Below, one piece after another: positions 1-7,510 of a stretch of 13,507 nucleotides of DNA (positions within the stretch are counted from its first letter, which is position 1; each line of letters opens with the position of its first letter). Source of the DNA: Candidatus Didemnitutus sp. (GTDB lineage: Bacteria > Verrucomicrobiota > Verrucomicrobiia > Opitutales > Opitutaceae); the NCBI GenBank assembly GCA_030682505.1, contig JAUXOH010000462.1:1-13507 (forward strand), written 5' to 3'. The notes under the pieces were generated by a model. It saw only the letters and a program-made list of their open reading frames with translations. It was not told the origin of the DNA and searched no databases. Position numbers and translations under genes: made by a program.

Positions 1-19
1 CAAGGGATCGGGGAAAACG

Positions 20-140
20 AATCGTGGCGTGGCAAGCACGCCACCTACGGGGGGAGATGTAATCGTGGCGTGGCAAGCACGCCACCTACGGGGGAGGTGT
101 AATCGGGGCGTGACAAACACGCCACCTCCGGGGGACGGCG
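20..140. repeat. Cluster of three ~40-bp palindromic (REP/BIME-like) repeats
   Basis: Three consecutive units lie at 20-60, 61-100 and 101-140, each beginning AATCG. Units 1 and 2 each contain a perfect inverted repeat, GTGGCGTG - GCAAG - CACGCCAC. Unit 3 has the variant GGGGCGTG - ACAAA - CACGCCAC, with one mismatch in the stem. The inverted repeat is followed by the G-rich tail CTACGGGGG or CTCCGGGGG. The cluster lies just beyond the stop codon of the transporter gene on the minus strand. No T-tract follows the stems, so it is not an obvious intrinsic terminator. Clustered short palindromes in intergenic DNA are typical of REP/BIME elements. That assignment is inferred from form only, because the rest of the genome is not visible. 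Confidence 0.75.
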
Positions 141-144
141 CCCG

Positions 145-1029
145 TCACGTGGTGGCTTCGGGCGCCGGTTTCGCGGTGCGGCGGAGGGCCGTGAAACCGG
201 TGCCGACCAAAATCAACGCCGCGCCGCACACCTCCGTCAACACGAACCGCTCCTGGAAAAAAACGATGCCGCCGACCGCGATGCCCAGGGGCACGAGCAT
301 CTGGATCAGCGAGCCCTCGGCCACCGGCAGGTCGCGATAGGCCCGCGTCATGGCAAGTTGGCCGAAGCCCGCGCAGAGCGCGGCCAGCACCAGCACGCCC
401 CACGCCGTCAGGGGCAGGGGCTCGAAACCCACCACGGCGGGTCCGAGGCAGATCAGGAGTCCGTAGAAACACTGGGACGCGAAGATCGTCGAGGTGTGTT
501 CGGTGCTGTGCAGTTGCCGGATGGCGACGACCACATAACCGGCGAGGAACGCGGAGAGGATCGCCACGAGATCAAACATGCCGGGCGGGCGGGTGGAGGA
601 GAAGATGCTCGTGAGCAGCGCGAGGCCGCCGAGTGCCGCCAGACCGCCGACGACCACGTTGGGACGCAGTTTTTCCCGCAACAACCACGCGGCGAGAAAC
701 GCGCCCCACACGACGTAGGTGTTGTTGATGAAGGTGGCGCGGCCCGCGCCGAGCTTGATCACGCAGAGGTAGGTGAGAAAGACCCCGGTGCCGCCGACGA
801 TGCCGCGCACGATGAGCTTGCGGTTGGTCAACAGGTGTCGCGGCTGAAATTCCCGGTAATACACCGACAGGATCACGGCCAGACCGACGACAAAGCGCAC
901 GCAGGTGATCAGCCAGACGCTCATCGATCCGAACGTGCCCAGCGCCCGCACCAGCAGCACCGTGATGGTGAAGCACGCCGTGGAAAACAGCATGAGCAGG
1001 ACCGCGCGTCGATGGGATGGATTGGCCAC
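145..1029 (-). CDS. EamA/DMT-family membrane transporter
   Basis: The 294-residue protein is very hydrophobic, with about ten predicted transmembrane segments arranged as two EamA repeats (about residues 8-140 and 152-286). This is the normal size and layout for the drug/metabolite transporter superfamily. The second repeat ends in the family-like stretch FFQERFVLTEVCGAALILVG. The substrate cannot be read from sequence; characterised relatives export amino acids, metabolites or drugs across the inner membrane. The start is GTG (1029-1027). An in-frame TGA at 1050-1048 prevents extension, and the next Met (residue 13) would cut into the first membrane segment. The gene lies 56 bp behind lpdA on the same strand, but a terminator-like hairpin ends 3 nt before its start codon and there is no Shine-Dalgarno motif. 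It may therefore depend on read-through. Family is confident; specificity is unknown. Confidence 0.85.
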   Translation of the reverse strand: MANPSHRRAVLLMLFSTACFTITVLLVRALGTFGSMSVWLITCVRFVVGLAVILSVYYREFQPRHLLTNRKLIVRGIVGGTGVFLTYLCVIKLGAGRATFINNTYVVWGAFLAAWLLREKLRPNVVVGGLAALGGLALLTSIFSSTRPPGMFDLVAILSAFLAGYVVVAIRQLHSTEHTSTIFASQCFYGLLICLGPAVVGFEPLPLTAWGVLVLAALCAGFGQLAMTRAYRDLPVAEGSLIQMLVPLGIAVGGIVFFQERFVLTEVCGAALILVGTGFTALRRTAKPAPEATT

Positions 1030-1032
1030 GTG

Positions 1033-1061
1033 AAAAAGCCGCGCGGTTCAGCGCGGCCTTT
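1033..1061 (-). terminator. Rho-independent terminator after lpdA
   Basis: On the minus strand the stem AAAGGCCGCGC pairs with GCGCGGCTTT (one bulged base, loop TGAACC) and is followed by a run of five T (1037-1033). It lies 24 bp beyond the lpdA stop codon, so it most simply ends the sucA-sucB-lpdA transcript. The T-run ends only 3 nt before the GTG start of the transporter gene. Confidence 0.75.
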
Positions 1062-1085
1062 GAGAACTAGCCCGCCGCGGCGCGC

Positions 1086-2477
1086 CTACAAGGAATGAAT
1101 CGCGGATTTGCTGACCGCGAGGCCGGCCTCCTTGACCGCTTCGCTCATCGTCGGGTGGGCGTGAATCGTGCGGCCGAGGTCCTCGGCGCTGCCGCCGTAT
1201 TCCATGTGCGTGACGACTTCGCTGATCAACTCACCCGCGCCGTGCCCGAGAATTTGCGCGCCGAGGATCTTGTCGGTCTTCGCGTCGGCAATGATCTTCA
1301 CATAGCCGTCGGTGGCGTCGGCGGCGATGGCGCGGCCGTTCGCGGCGAAATTGAACCGGCCGACGTTGACGGCGATGCCGGCCGCCTTGGCGGCATCCTC
1401 GCCGAGACCGACGGAGGAAACTTCCGGGTTGGTGTAGACGACCGCGGGCACGAGGTCCCAGTTGATGTGCCCGTGCTTCCCCGCGATCCATTCGGCGACG
1501 GCGACGCCGTCCTCCTCGGCCTTGTGCGCGAGCATCGGGCCGGCGACCACGTCGCCGATCGCCCGGATGTGCTTCGCCGACGTGCGCAGCTGCGCGTCGA
1601 CCTTGATGCGCTGCTTGTCGTCGAGCTCGACGCCGGCCTTGTCCAGGCCGAGACCGTCGGCGTACGGGCGGCGGCCGACGGCGACCAGCACCTTGTCGGC
1701 GGAAAATTCAAGTGGCTTGCCCTCGCGCTCGGCGGTGAGCACGCCCTTGGCGTAGCCCGTGACCTTGGCGCCGGTCTCGATCTTGAGACCCTGCTTCGTC
1801 AGCAGGCGCGTGAAGTTGCGCACGATGTCGTCGTCGAACATCGCGACGATCTTCGGGAGAAACTCCACCACGGTGACGTCGGAGCCGAGCCGGGCCCAGA
1901 CCGAGCCGAGTTCGAGGCCGATGGCGCCGCCGCCGACCACCACGAGCTTTCTCGGCACCTCGGTGAACGCGATGGCGTGGTCGCTGGAGACAACGGTCTG
2001 GCCGTCGAACTTCAGGAACGGCAGCTCCACCGGCGTGGAGCCGGTGGCGATGACGAAATGCTTGGCGGTCAGCGTGGTCGTTTCCTTCTCGCCCTTCACC
2101 TCGAGGGCGGTGGCGGAGGTGAACGACGCGGTGCCGGTGATGACCGTGACCTTGCGGCCCTTGGCGAGCTGCGCGACGCCGCCGGTAAGTTTGGTGACGA
2201 CGGTGTCCTTTTTCTTCATCAGGACCGCGAGATCGACCTCGACGGAGCCGAGTTTGATGCCCGAGTCCGCCGCGTGATGCTGGGCCCAGACGAGGTGCTC
2301 GGTGGTGTGGAGGAGCGCCTTGCTCGGGATGCAGCCGACGTTGAGGCAGGTGCCGCCGAGGGCGGCGCGTTTGTCGATCAGCGCGACCTTGAGGCCGAGC
2401 TGCGCGGCGCGGAAGGCGCAGACGTAGCCGCCGGGACCGGCGCCGATGACGACCAGATCAAAATTTGCGGAAGACAT
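1086..2477 (-). CDS. lpdA: Dihydrolipoyl dehydrogenase (E3)
   Basis: This FAD-dependent disulfide oxidoreductase reoxidises the dihydrolipoyl group on the E2 subunit and reduces NAD+. It has 463 residues, normal for the family. Visible motifs in order are the FAD-binding IGAGPGG near residues 11-17, the redox-active disulfide GGTCLNVGC (Cys44/Cys49), the NAD-binding GGGAIGLELG in the middle, the second FAD motif AIGDV, and the C-terminal catalytic HAHPTMSE (His441, Glu446). It is the third gene of the sucA-sucB-lpdA operon, 79 bp after sucB, which suggests it serves the 2-oxoglutarate dehydrogenase complex. Lpd subunits are often shared with pyruvate dehydrogenase and the glycine cleavage system, and that cannot be excluded. 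The ATG is preceded by CCTCCTGTAAA, a pyrimidine-rich anti-Shine-Dalgarno-like stretch that forms one arm of a long inverted repeat. Confidence 0.97.
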   Translation of the reverse strand: MSSANFDLVVIGAGPGGYVCAFRAAQLGLKVALIDKRAALGGTCLNVGCIPSKALLHTTEHLVWAQHHAADSGIKLGSVEVDLAVLMKKKDTVVTKLTGGVAQLAKGRKVTVITGTASFTSATALEVKGEKETTTLTAKHFVIATGSTPVELPFLKFDGQTVVSSDHAIAFTEVPRKLVVVGGGAIGLELGSVWARLGSDVTVVEFLPKIVAMFDDDIVRNFTRLLTKQGLKIETGAKVTGYAKGVLTAEREGKPLEFSADKVLVAVGRRPYADGLGLDKAGVELDDKQRIKVDAQLRTSAKHIRAIGDVVAGPMLAHKAEEDGVAVAEWIAGKHGHINWDLVPAVVYTNPEVSSVGLGEDAAKAAGIAVNVGRFNFAANGRAIAADATDGYVKIIADAKTDKILGAQILGHGAGELISEVVTHMEYGGSAEDLGRTIHAHPTMSEAVKEAGLAVSKSAIHSL

Positions 2478-2480
2478 TTT

Positions 2481-2541
2481 ACAGGAGGAAACGGAGAGAA
2501 CGGGGAAGAGACCAAACTCTGTTTGCTCCGTTATCTCCTGT
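2481..2541 (-). repeat. Long imperfect inverted repeat between sucB and lpdA
   Basis: The left arm ACAGGAGGAAACGGAG (2481-2496) is the reverse complement of the right arm CTCCGTTATCTCCTGT (2526-2541) except for two adjacent bases. Pairing can continue inward (AAC/GTT, then AGAG/CTCT around ACCAAA). On the mRNA the 5' arm carries AGGAG and the 3' arm ends in CCUCCU just upstream of the lpdA AUG. Each arm is built from short A/C-GGAG-like blocks. It fills nearly the whole gap between the genes. It could be an mRNA processing or translation-control hairpin, or a dispersed palindromic element. Confidence 0.7.
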
Positions 2542-2556
2542 TAAGGGATTCGTGGT

Positions 2557-3768
2557 TCAGGCGCCGAGGATGAGGCGGGCGGGATCCTCGAGGGCGTTTT
2601 TCACGGCGACGAGGAAGGTGACCGACTCCTTGCCGTCGACGAGGCGGTGATCGTAGCTGAGGGCGACATACATCATCGGGCGGATGACGACCTCGCCGTC
2701 GAGGGCGATGGGGCGTTCCTTGATCGCGTGCATGCCGAGGATGGCGCTTTGCGGCGCGTTGATGATCGGCGTGGCGAGGAGCGAGCCGAAGACGCCGCCG
2801 TTGGTGATGGTGAAGACGCCGCCCTCGAGGTCGGGCAACGTGAGCTTGCCGTCGCGCGCCTTCTTGGCGGCGGCGGCGATGTCGCGCTCGATGTCGGCCA
2901 TGCTCTTCTGGTCGCAATCGCGGATCACCGGGACGATGAGCCCCTTGTCGGTGGAGACCGCGACCCCGATGTCGAAGTAGTGATTGAGGACGATGTGGTC
3001 GCCGTCGAGCTGCGCGTTGATCGCGGGCACTTCCTTGAGCGCGTTGACCACGGCTTTGACGAAGAAGGACATGAAGCCGAGCTTCACGCCGTTCTTCTTG
3101 GTGAACTCGTCCTGATACTTGGCGCGCATGCCCATGATGGCGGACATGTCGGCCTCGTTGAAGGTGGTGAGCATCGCGGCCTGGTGCTGCGCCTGCACGA
3201 GGCGGTTGGCGATGGTCTGGCGGAGCTTCGTCATCTTGACGCGCGTCTGCCGTTCGCCGCTGGCGGGAGCGGGGGCGGTCGCAGCGGGTGCAGGCTTGGA
3301 CTCGGCCGGTTTCTCCTCGGCGGGCTTGGCTTCATCAACCGGCTTGGCGTCAGTGGCGGCGAGCATGTCGCCCTTGGTGACGCGGCCGGCCTTGCCGGAG
3401 CCGGAAACGGTGGCGGGATCGACGCCGGTCTCGGCGGCGAGGCGGCGCACGGCGGGTGATTGGGCGTCGTGCTTGGCGGGCGCGGGTGCGGCCGGTGCGG
3501 CAGCTGCCGCGGGGGCGGCAGCCGGAGCGGCGGCGGACGGGTCGATCGAGGCGACCACTTGGCCGATCTTGACCTCGGTGCCGGCCTCGACGCTGAAGGT
3601 GATCTTGCCTGCGCCCTCGGCGGTGCCTTCCGACGTGATCTTGTCCGTCTCGAGCTCGAAAAGGACCTGGTCCTTTTTCACGATGGCGCCGTTTTCGACG
3701 TGCCATTTGGCGAGGATGCCGGAGGAGATGGATTCACCCATCGGTGGGATTTTGACTTCGATTGCCAT
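2557..3768 (-). CDS. sucB: Dihydrolipoyllysine succinyltransferase (E2 of 2-oxoglutarate dehydrogenase)
   Basis: The E2 core transfers the succinyl group from E1 to CoA through a swinging lipoyl arm. The 403-residue protein shows the full domain order. The N-terminal lipoyl domain (about 1-76) has ELETDKIT, with Lys43 as the lipoylation site. An Ala/Pro linker follows, then the E1/E3-binding domain (about 103-138, QSPAVRRLAAETGVDP and GKAGRVTKGDML). A second Ala/Pro/Glu linker (about 143-172) leads to the catalytic domain (about 175-403), which has the active-site motif SYDHRLVDGKE (His374, Asp378). A single lipoyl domain plus the sucA partner favours E2 of the 2-oxoglutarate complex over the pyruvate complex. 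It lies 38 bp after sucA. Its ATG follows CCTCCCTTTCCC, with no Shine-Dalgarno motif. Confidence 0.96.
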   Translation of the reverse strand: MAIEVKIPPMGESISSGILAKWHVENGAIVKKDQVLFELETDKITSEGTAEGAGKITFSVEAGTEVKIGQVVASIDPSAAAPAAAPAAAAAPAAPAPAKHDAQSPAVRRLAAETGVDPATVSGSGKAGRVTKGDMLAATDAKPVDEAKPAEEKPAESKPAPAATAPAPASGERQTRVKMTKLRQTIANRLVQAQHQAAMLTTFNEADMSAIMGMRAKYQDEFTKKNGVKLGFMSFFVKAVVNALKEVPAINAQLDGDHIVLNHYFDIGVAVSTDKGLIVPVIRDCDQKSMADIERDIAAAAKKARDGKLTLPDLEGGVFTITNGGVFGSLLATPIINAPQSAILGMHAIKERPIALDGEVVIRPMMYVALSYDHRLVDGKESVTFLVAVKNALEDPARLILGA

Positions 3769-3786
3769 GGGAAAGGGAGGGCTGGG
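3769..3786 (+). other. Potential G-quadruplex motif abutting the sucB start
   Basis: The plus strand reads GGG-AAA-GGG-A-GGG-CT-GGG, four runs of three G with loops of 3, 1 and 2 bases, starting at the base next to the sucB start codon. The G-rich strand is the template strand for the operon, so the mRNA carries C-runs. The pattern fits the usual G3 quadruplex definition. Whether it folds in the cell is unknown. Confidence 0.45.
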
Positions 3787-3806
3787 TCAGCGAGGGAGGA
3801 AAAGGA

Positions 3807-6545
3807 TCAAAGGGTGAAGGCGTCTTTGAGGAAAGCCGCGAGTTGCTGGCGATGCTTGGCCAACATGCCGGCGGCGGGGGACGCGGCGGCGGGGCGACCG
3901 GCGTAGGCGGCCTTGCGACCGAAGATGCGCTCGAGTTGCGGCGCGATCCACGCGGCGGCGCCCATGTTCTCGGGTTCCTCCTGACACCAGACGAGGCTGG
4001 CGCCGGCGTATTTCTTTGCGAGTTCGGCGAGGCGTTTGGCGTGCAGCGGGTAGAGCTGCTCGACGCGCACGATCGCCGCGTCGGTGGCGCCGTGCTTCTC
4101 GCGATACTCCACGAGGTCGTAATAGACCTTGCCGGAGCAGAGGATGAGGCGGCTGGCCTGGGTGAGCTTGTCGTCGATGATCTCCTCGAAGTGCCCCTGG
4201 GTGAAGTCGTCGATCGTCGACGTGGCCGCGGCATAGCGCAGGAGGGACTTCGGCGCCATGATGATGAGCGGCTTGAAGAAATCGCGTTTCACCTGCCGGC
4301 GCAGGATGTGGAAGAACTGCGCGGGCGTGGTGCAGTTGGCGACCTGGATGTTGTCCTCGGCGCAGGACTGCAGGAAGCGCTCGAGGCGCGCGCTCGAATG
4401 TTCGGGGCCCTGGCCCTCGTAGCCGTGCGGCAGCAGAAGCACGATGCCGCTGCCGCGCTGCCACTTCGATTCGCCGCTGACGATGAACTGGTCGATCACC
4501 ACCTGCGCGCCGTTGGCGAAGTCGCCGAACTGCGCCTCCCACATGCAAAGCATGTTGGGGAAGTAGAGCGAGTAGCCGTAGTCGAAGCCGAGCACGGCGT
4601 TCTCGGAGAGCAGGGAATTGTAGACGCAGAAGCGGCTCTGCTTCGGGTCGAGATGACGGAATGGGGAATATTGCTCGCCGGTCTCGGTGTCGGACCAGAC
4701 GGAGTGCCGGTGGCTGAACGTGCCGCGCTCGCAGTCCTGTCCGCTGAGACGGATCGGCGTGCCCTCGACCATCAACGTGCCGAAGGCGAGCGCCTCGCCC
4801 ATGCCCCAGTCGAACGGCCCGCCGGCGGCGTGCGCGGCGGTGCGCCCGTCGATGAAGCGTTTGATCTTCGGGTGGATCTTGAAGCCCTCGGGCACGGTGG
4901 TGAGCCCCTTGACAACCTGGGCGATCAACGCGGCGCTGGCCTTGGTCTCGACGGGACGGAAATTGTAGACCGGCTGGATCGCGGCGGTGGAACCCTTGAA
5001 CTCGTCGAGCGGATCGGCCTTGCGCTTGGCGGCCTTGGTGGCCTCGCGGGTCTTGGCCTTCTCGAGATGTTCCTCCAGCGCGGCGGTATACTCGGCCTTG
5101 ATCTTCTCGCCCTCCTCGGCTGTCACGCTGCCCTCGGCGATCAGCTGCTTGGTGTAGATGGCGGAGACGAGCGGCTGGGCGGCGATCTGCTTGTAGAGCC
5201 GCGGCTGCGTGAACGACGGCTCGTCGGTCTCGTTGTGGCCGTGCTTCCGGTAGCAATACATGTCGACGAACACGTCGCGCTTCCACTGCACGCGGAATTC
5301 GAGTGCGAGCTGCGCCGCCATGCAGACGGCCTCGGGGTCGTCGCCGTTGACGTGGAAAATCGGGGCCTCGATCATCTTCGCGACGTCGGTGCAATAGCGC
5401 GAGGAGCGGGAGTCCTCGGGATCGGTGGTGAAGCCGATCTGGTTGTTGATCACGAAGTGCACGGAGCCGCCGGTGGTGTAGCCGGGGAGCTGGGAGAAGT
5501 TGAGCGTCTCGGTGACGATGCCCTGGCCGGCGACGGCGGCGTCGCCGTGGATGAGCAGCGGCAACACGCTGGTGCGTTCCACGAGGTCGTTGCGGATGCG
5601 CTGGCGCGCGCGCGCCTTGCCCTCGACGACGGGGTTGACGATCTCGAGGTGGGAGGGATTGGGCGCGAGGCGCACCTCGACCTGGCCGCCGCCCGTGGTG
5701 GTGAGCTGCGCCTCGTAGCCGAGGTGATACTTCACGTCACCGTCGCCCGCGACGGAGTCGGGGATGTAGTTCTCGGAAAAACGCTCGAAGAGATCGTCGA
5801 AGGACTTGCGCAGGGTGGAGCAGAGGACGTTGAGCCGGCCGCGGTGCGCCATGCCCATGATGATCTCGTGCACGCCGTGCTCCGGGCAGGCCTCGATCAC
5901 GGAGTCGAGCGCGGCGATGATGGTCTCGCCGCCCTCCAGCGAGAAGCGCTTCTGGCCGACATATTTGGTGTGGAGAAATTTCTCGAAGAGCTCGGCCTTG
6001 TGCAGCCGGCGCAGGATGCGGAGCTTCTGCGCCTTGGTGAACTGCGGCTTCATCCGGTTCGGCTCCATCCGCTCCTGCAGCCAGCGGCGAAGCCCGGTTT
6101 CCTGGATGTGGATGTATTCCACGCCGACCTTGCCGCAATAGGTCTCGCGCAGCGCGGCCACGATCTCGCGCAGCTTCATCGGACTGCCGCCGCGGTAGTG
6201 TCCCGTCTCAAAAGTGCGGTCGAGGTCCGACTCCTCCAGCCCGAAGGCTTCCAGTGACAGGCGCGGCGAGGGCGCCGGAGGGCCGCTCAAGGGATCCAGA
6301 TGCGAATCGATGTGGCCGATGGAGCGGTAGTGATAAATCAGGCTGTCGACCTGCGACTGCTTCAGGATGCACACGTCGCCCGGGGTGGCCTCGCCGGAGA
6401 GGGTCCTTCCCTCGGAACCCATCGAGAAGCCCTGGAAGAAGGCGCGCCACGAGGCGTCGACCGAATCGGGCTGGGCGAGCCATTGCTGATAGAGCTCCTC
6501 GACGAGGGCAGCGTTGGCGCGTTCGGAAAAATTGACGTGGTTCAT
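3807..6545 (-). CDS. sucA: 2-oxoglutarate dehydrogenase E1 component
   Basis: This thiamine-diphosphate enzyme decarboxylates 2-oxoglutarate and succinylates the lipoyl group of E2 in the TCA cycle. The 912 residues match the usual length of homodimeric E1o. The N-terminal segment (about 5-40) is the typical E1o peripheral domain. Active-site signatures include MGMAHRGRLNVL (His234), APNPSHLE (His299), the ThDP/Mg motif GDAAVAGQG (from Asp335) with NNQIG (367-371), SGQDCERGTFSHRH (601-614) and LSENAVLGFDYGYS, whose Glu648 aligns with the cofactor-contacting Glu of the family. The transketolase-like pyrimidine domain spans about 560-755, followed by the C-terminal dehydrogenase domain. It is the first gene of the operon with sucB and lpdA. 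The ATG fits the family N-terminus, but only TTCCTG precedes it, with no Shine-Dalgarno motif. Confidence 0.97.
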   Translation of the reverse strand: MNHVNFSERANAALVEELYQQWLAQPDSVDASWRAFFQGFSMGSEGRTLSGEATPGDVCILKQSQVDSLIYHYRSIGHIDSHLDPLSGPPAPSPRLSLEAFGLEESDLDRTFETGHYRGGSPMKLREIVAALRETYCGKVGVEYIHIQETGLRRWLQERMEPNRMKPQFTKAQKLRILRRLHKAELFEKFLHTKYVGQKRFSLEGGETIIAALDSVIEACPEHGVHEIIMGMAHRGRLNVLCSTLRKSFDDLFERFSENYIPDSVAGDGDVKYHLGYEAQLTTTGGGQVEVRLAPNPSHLEIVNPVVEGKARARQRIRNDLVERTSVLPLLIHGDAAVAGQGIVTETLNFSQLPGYTTGGSVHFVINNQIGFTTDPEDSRSSRYCTDVAKMIEAPIFHVNGDDPEAVCMAAQLALEFRVQWKRDVFVDMYCYRKHGHNETDEPSFTQPRLYKQIAAQPLVSAIYTKQLIAEGSVTAEEGEKIKAEYTAALEEHLEKAKTREATKAAKRKADPLDEFKGSTAAIQPVYNFRPVETKASAALIAQVVKGLTTVPEGFKIHPKIKRFIDGRTAAHAAGGPFDWGMGEALAFGTLMVEGTPIRLSGQDCERGTFSHRHSVWSDTETGEQYSPFRHLDPKQSRFCVYNSLLSENAVLGFDYGYSLYFPNMLCMWEAQFGDFANGAQVVIDQFIVSGESKWQRGSGIVLLLPHGYEGQGPEHSSARLERFLQSCAEDNIQVANCTTPAQFFHILRRQVKRDFFKPLIIMAPKSLLRYAAATSTIDDFTQGHFEEIIDDKLTQASRLILCSGKVYYDLVEYREKHGATDAAIVRVEQLYPLHAKRLAELAKKYAGASLVWCQEEPENMGAAAWIAPQLERIFGRKAAYAGRPAAASPAAGMLAKHRQQLAAFLKDAFTL

Positions 6546-6721
6546 CAGGAAGTGTGGAGGCCCGCCGGCGGCGCGCCGGGAAGACGCGGAATGGCAGGAA
6601 CGAGCAACCCAACACCGACGGGAAGGGGAGACAACCGTTTAGGGGCCGCGATTCCGAGTAAAAACCTCCTTCATCCGCCGGGACTTGCTCATTAACGGAA
6701 CTTAAACTAGCTACCCGTCCC
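6546..6721. promoter_or_regulatory. Divergent intergenic region carrying the operon leader and promoters
   Basis: This gap lies between the divergently read sucA and the small plus-strand ORF, so promoters for both must lie here or close by. A strong hairpin, CCGGCG - GCG - CGCCGG (6565-6579), sits about 20 nt upstream of the sucA start and would be in its leader RNA. For the plus strand, TTGCTC (from 6686) with a 17-bp spacer to TAGCTA is a weak candidate -35/-10 pair just before the ATG at 6722. No convincing promoter was found for sucA. The promoter calls are low confidence; the hairpin is seen directly. Confidence 0.35.
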
Positions 6722-6970
6722 ATGCCGGAAACGCAGATCAGGGAAGCCCTCCAACAATTTGACACCGCCGTGAAGAGCGCGGACGGCGGCGGCATATCGA
6801 CCGCGCTGGCCCAGCTGGAGACCCTCCTGACAACACACCGCGGCGAACTCCACCCCCAACTGGTCCATTTCCTCGAGGGGCGCAGCTACGCCAAGGCTCT
6901 CCTTTACCTCGGCGGCCGCAGCGAATTCCTCAAGCCATCGAGCCCTCCCGGAGGTTGCGGAAACCATTGA
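6722..6970 (+). CDS. Small uncharacterised protein upstream of the YciH-type gene
   Basis: This 82-residue, cytosolic-looking protein was not recognised. The first two thirds look helical, with IREALQQFDTAVKSA and ALAQLETLLTTHRGELHPQL, and a more polar tail ends in PPGGCGNH. It has no signal peptide or membrane segment. Its TGA stop lies 1 bp before the ATG of the SUI1-type gene, so the two are probably co-transcribed and translationally coupled. This tight arrangement, on the same strand and with similar codon use, is the main reason to accept it as real. No Shine-Dalgarno motif precedes its ATG. Any link to translation is inferred only from the neighbour. Confidence 0.65.
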   Translation: MPETQIREALQQFDTAVKSADGGGISTALAQLETLLTTHRGELHPQLVHFLEGRSYAKALLYLGGRSEFLKPSSPPGGCGNH

Positions 6971-6971
6971 T

Positions 6972-7361
6972 ATGTCGGGCAATGAAAAAATAGACACCCA
7001 TGGTGGGTCCGGTTTGGGCCAGAATCCCTTCGGCCGGCTGAGCGCGGCCGGGCTTCCCGCCGGGTCAGCTCCGCCGGCCGGCCAATCGGCGTGCGCCGCA
7101 GCGGCTCCGGCCAAGAACCGCGGCCGGGTGGAGATCAAGCGCACGACGGCCGGTCGCGGCGGCAAGACCGTCACGCTCGTCACGGGTTTTGTCGGCATCG
7201 GGCTGCCAGAGAAGGAGCAACTCGCGAAGAAGATGCGCAATGCCGGCGGTTGCGGCGGCACGGTCAAGGACGGCGACCTCGAGATCCAAGGCGATCAACG
7301 CGAGACCGTGGCGCGTATCTTGACCGAAGCCGGCTTCCGCCCCGTGTTCGCCGGCGGGTGA
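6972..7361 (+). CDS. yciH: SUI1/YciH-family translation initiation factor
   Basis: Residues about 51-127 form a SUI1 (eIF1-like) domain: GRVEIKRTTAGRGGKTVTLV, then KKMRNAGGCGGTVKDGDLEI, then QGDQRETVARILTEAGF, ending in the family-typical AGG. The CGCGG-like core appears here as GGCGG followed by TVKDG. Bacterial YciH relatives are about 105-120 residues; the extra N-terminal 50 residues here are low-complexity Gly/Ala/Pro. SUI1 proteins bind the small ribosomal subunit and help start-site selection in eukaryotes and archaea. The role of the bacterial members is less settled. The ATG is 1 bp after the preceding stop codon. A GGAGG lies about 17 nt upstream, farther than usual. Family is confident; the cellular role is inferred. 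Confidence 0.9.
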   Translation: MSGNEKIDTHGGSGLGQNPFGRLSAAGLPAGSAPPAGQSACAAAAPAKNRGRVEIKRTTAGRGGKTVTLVTGFVGIGLPEKEQLAKKMRNAGGCGGTVKDGDLEIQGDQRETVARILTEAGFRPVFAGG

Positions 7362-7383
7362 ACCCGCGAGCGGGCCCACCGGC
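7350..7383 (+). terminator. Nested hairpin at the yciH stop codon, possible terminator
   Basis: The arms GCCGGCGGG (7350-7358) and CCCACCGGC (7375-7383) pair with one mismatch and enclose a second perfect hairpin, CCCGC-GA-GCGGG (7363-7374). Only ACCTTTG follows, so the T-tract is poor. It may act as a weak terminator or a 3'-end stabilising structure for the two-gene transcript. Confidence 0.4.
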
Positions 7384-7510
7384 ACCTTTGTACCGCCACG
7401 TCTCGGCTTGAGATGAATCGGTCTCTGGTTTGTTCACCTCGACCTTAGACGGGAAATCATCAACCTTCCTGCATCGTCACGGGCCGGCGATCCACTCGCC
7501 CCAGCCCGCC

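Noticed and set aside
20..140. Possible CRISPR array
   Set aside because: The units are contiguous 40-bp copies with no distinct spacers, and each is itself palindromic.
3762..6257. An 831-codon open frame on the plus strand opposite sucA, and a 492-codon one (1095-2573) opposite lpdA
   Set aside because: They are antisense to genes with full, well-matched catalytic motifs. Their products are compositionally odd (Leu/Gly/Asp/Glu/Val-rich), as expected for a GC-rich shadow frame.
6208..6795. 195-codon minus-strand ORF overlapping the sucA start
   Set aside because: It overlaps the sucA N-terminus in another frame and the small plus-strand gene, and shows no recognisable motif.
7430..7510. 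Longer TTG start for the DUF3800 protein
   Set aside because: The DUF3800 signature normally sits at the extreme N-terminus. The ATG at 7511 gives that layout, while the extension has no recognisable feature.
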